Part shown: positions 40,627-41,860 of the stretch, piece after piece
How the letters are laid out: every line of letters starts with the position of its first letter
How positions within the stretch are numbered: the stretch's first letter is position 1
Assembly: GCA_037441725.1 (NCBI GenBank)
Contig: JBBIRT010000009.1
Coordinates: 1-41,860, forward strand
Direction: 5' to 3'
Length of the DNA: 41,860 nucleotides
DNA from: JBBIRT01 sp037441725
Lineage (GTDB): Bacteria; Desulfobacterota; BSN033; UBA1163
Notes under the pieces: model-generated
What the model was told of the DNA's origin: nothing
Seen by the model: the letters and a program-made list of their open reading frames with translations, nothing else
The model's database searches: none
Translations under genes and position numbers: made by a program

Positions 40627-41412
40627 ATGAAAAGAATCACTTACACCGCACCTTCGGTAAAAAAGGCCTTTAAGATCCTTTATGCCATTTCAGAATCTCC
40701 CAATGGTTTAGGGATCAGTGACCTTTCCAAGAGGCTCAAAATTGGAAAGAGTACAGTTCATGGGATTACCTCTGCCCTTGAGGAGATGGGAATTTTAGTT
40801 CGAGATCCTATCCATAAACAGTATACCTTAGGTTATAGCCTTTTGGAGCTTTGCCGAACAAACTATGCAAAAATTGAGTTAAAGGATCTGGCCCGAAAAC
40901 CCATGGAAAAATTGATGGAGAGGGTAGGGGAGACTGTATTCTTAGGTGTTTTAAATGGAGATCACGTCACCATCTTGGATACGGTAGAATCACGAAATGA
41001 GATGAAGATCACCTCTCCTCCAGGGACAAGACTTCCCCTTTTGACCGGGGCTACTGGCCGGGTTATCCTCTCCCAAATTGAGAGAGAGAAAGCAAAAGAA
41101 ATTATACAGAGAAAGGGGCTGACCCGTTACACTTCAAAGACTGTCACAGATCCAAAACAGTTTCTTAAAGAGGTGGATCAAGCTAAAAGAAAAGGGTATG
41201 CAGTAGATGATGAGGAATATATCACAGGGGTTCGGGCAGTGGCTTTTCCTCTGGTTAAGGCGTCCTCAACTCCAGCCGCCTTATGGGTGGTTGGATTCAG
41301 CTCCACCATGGATGATCAGAAAGTCAAGATGATTATCCATGAGATTGAAGAAACCGTTCAGGAAATCAAGCAAGCCCTCGAAGGAACACTCACCAAAAAG
41401 CACTTCACCTAA
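40627..41412 (+). CDS. IclR family transcriptional regulator
   Basis: This 261-residue protein has an N-terminal winged helix-turn-helix (about residues 8-72: LGISDLSKRLKIGKSTVHGI, then the KQYTLGYSLLEL wing) and a C-terminal IclR effector domain with LPLLTGATGRVIL and VAFPLVKASS. IclR proteins often sense aromatic acids or their CoA derivatives and act as repressors or activators. The operator at 40608-40625 overlaps its own leader, and a second lies in the divergent nrfD leader. The same 18-bp design flanks the AOR promoter. There is no ribosome-binding site before the ATG, so translation may be weak. Confidence 0.93.
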   Translation: MKRITYTAPSVKKAFKILYAISESPNGLGISDLSKRLKIGKSTVHGITSALEEMGILVRDPIHKQYTLGYSLLELCRTNYAKIELKDLARKPMEKLMERVGETVFLGVLNGDHVTILDTVESRNEMKITSPPGTRLPLLTGATGRVILSQIEREKAKEIIQRKGLTRYTSKTVTDPKQFLKEVDQAKRKGYAVDDEEYITGVRAVAFPLVKASSTPAALWVVGFSSTMDDQKVKMIIHEIEETVQEIKQALEGTLTKKHFT

Positions 41413-41530
41413 GTCCCCTAATCTTATTATCTATGCTTCAACGTCTCAGCAATGTAGGAGGTTAGGAGTTAAACTTTTTTTAAAAGAGGTAACCATTTCC
41501 CTTTTGGAAAGGGGGGTTAAGTGGGCATAA

Positions 41531-41860
41531 GAAGCCTCAAAAGATCAGCCAGCTCCCCTCATCTGGCCAGAAACAGCTATCCCGTTTCAGTGAGACTGCC
41601 GCTTTCCACCAGGCAGCTACCATCTCGGTTTTAGGACCGCTGAAAATAGGATTTATGTCGTACGCTGTGCGAATCCAGGGGTTTCGTGCATCATCCCTCT
41701 TGATTCAAGAACCATCTGCACAAGGTATGGAGATTGGTTTGTCTGGGTGGCTTTACTGGGATGGGCGAGCTTTTTGATCGGAACCCTTTATAAGGGAAAA
41801 GATGGAAAAAACTTGGCAACCCTGATTAATGTAGCTACAATAGCTACAATTGCTATAAAG
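41531..41860 (+). pseudogene. Degenerate apolipoprotein N-acyltransferase (Lnt) fragment, continuing past window
   Basis: In one frame the sequence reads PLIWPETAIPFQ, the conserved catalytic-glutamate motif of Lnt, then a TGA at 41591. It then continues in the same frame with RTAENRIYVVRCANPGVSC and CTRYGDWFVWVALLGWASFL, both typical of the Lnt C-terminal region. In intact Lnt, well over 100 residues separate these blocks and a further segment lies between the NPGVS and RYGDW parts. So this is an internally deleted, stop-containing remnant. The N-terminal membrane domain is missing: an in-frame TAA at 41528 precedes it. The 118 bp between iclR and this remnant holds only a small hairpin (41499-41513). 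Confidence 0.6.

Noticed and set aside
41339..41530. Open frame overlapping the end of iclR
   Set aside because: It is mostly a shadow of iclR in another frame, with low-complexity residues and no own ribosome-binding site.
41577..41649. Apparent three-way-junction structured RNA (CTAT/ATAG and TTTCAG/CTGAAA closing stems, CTGCC/GGCAG and CGGT/ACCG arms)
   Set aside because: The same bases lie in an Lnt-like coding remnant (WPETAIPF before, AENRIYVVRCANPG after), which explains the sequence better; the arms are only 4-6 bp.
1..41860. CRISPR arrays, tRNA, rRNA and complete insertion sequences
   Set aside because: I looked for regularly spaced repeats, cloverleaf-type sequences, rRNA segments and transposase genes and found none I could support.

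Overview
The window reads as a chromosome piece from an obligately anaerobic bacterium of the Desulfobacterota / former Deltaproteobacteria type, probably a metagenome bin because it contains a 10-N scaffold gap. This placement is an inference. It rests on a lower benzoyl-CoA degradation cluster, two tungsten aldehyde:ferredoxin-oxidoreductase (AOR) family enzymes with polyferredoxins, an NrfD membrane subunit and an AT-leaning composition.

Layout. 1-7235: 3' part of a giant exported protein ending in a seven-repeat propeller. 7249-16522, mostly minus strand: housekeeping genes (phoH-pgpH-ybeY, cobB, ruvX-mltG), a thiolase/DUF35 pair, an exported protein of unknown function, a frameshifted small membrane gene and a nested inverted repeat. 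16702-22848, plus strand: glutaryl-CoA dehydrogenase-like gene, biotinyl carrier, GNAT, SDR, then had-oah-dch, the hallmark of anaerobic aromatic ring cleavage. 22984-26247: second SDR, second acyl-CoA dehydrogenase and an atypical radical-SAM-like protein under their own promoter. 26445-33443: zinc ribbon, AOR, polyferredoxin; then polyferredoxin, AOR, five-helix membrane protein, Rieske protein (broken by the gap) and a small membrane protein. 33440-40412, minus strand: two Tm-1-like (UPF0261) proteins flanking an aryl-CoA ligase, MoaD-like and MoeB-like proteins, polyferredoxin and NrfD. 40627-41412: a divergent IclR regulator. The window ends in a degenerate apolipoprotein N-acyltransferase fragment.

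How the genes work together. An aromatic acid could be activated by the CoA ligase and dearomatised (the reductase is not proven here). Dch, Had and Oah then yield 3-hydroxypimelyl-CoA. SDR, thiolase and acyl-CoA dehydrogenases could take this to glutaryl-CoA, which would be oxidised to glutaconyl-CoA and decarboxylated by a biotin-dependent enzyme.

The strongest hidden signal is an 18-bp operator of the form NGTTC-N8-GAACN. It occurs twice around the AOR promoter and twice in the nrfD/iclR divergent region. This ties the two redox operons, 14 kb apart, into one predicted IclR regulon. That regulon (AORs, polyferredoxins, NrfD, Rieske, cofactor genes, UPF0261 pair and CoA ligase, with no HdrA-like bam subunits in view) is the best candidate for an undescribed system.
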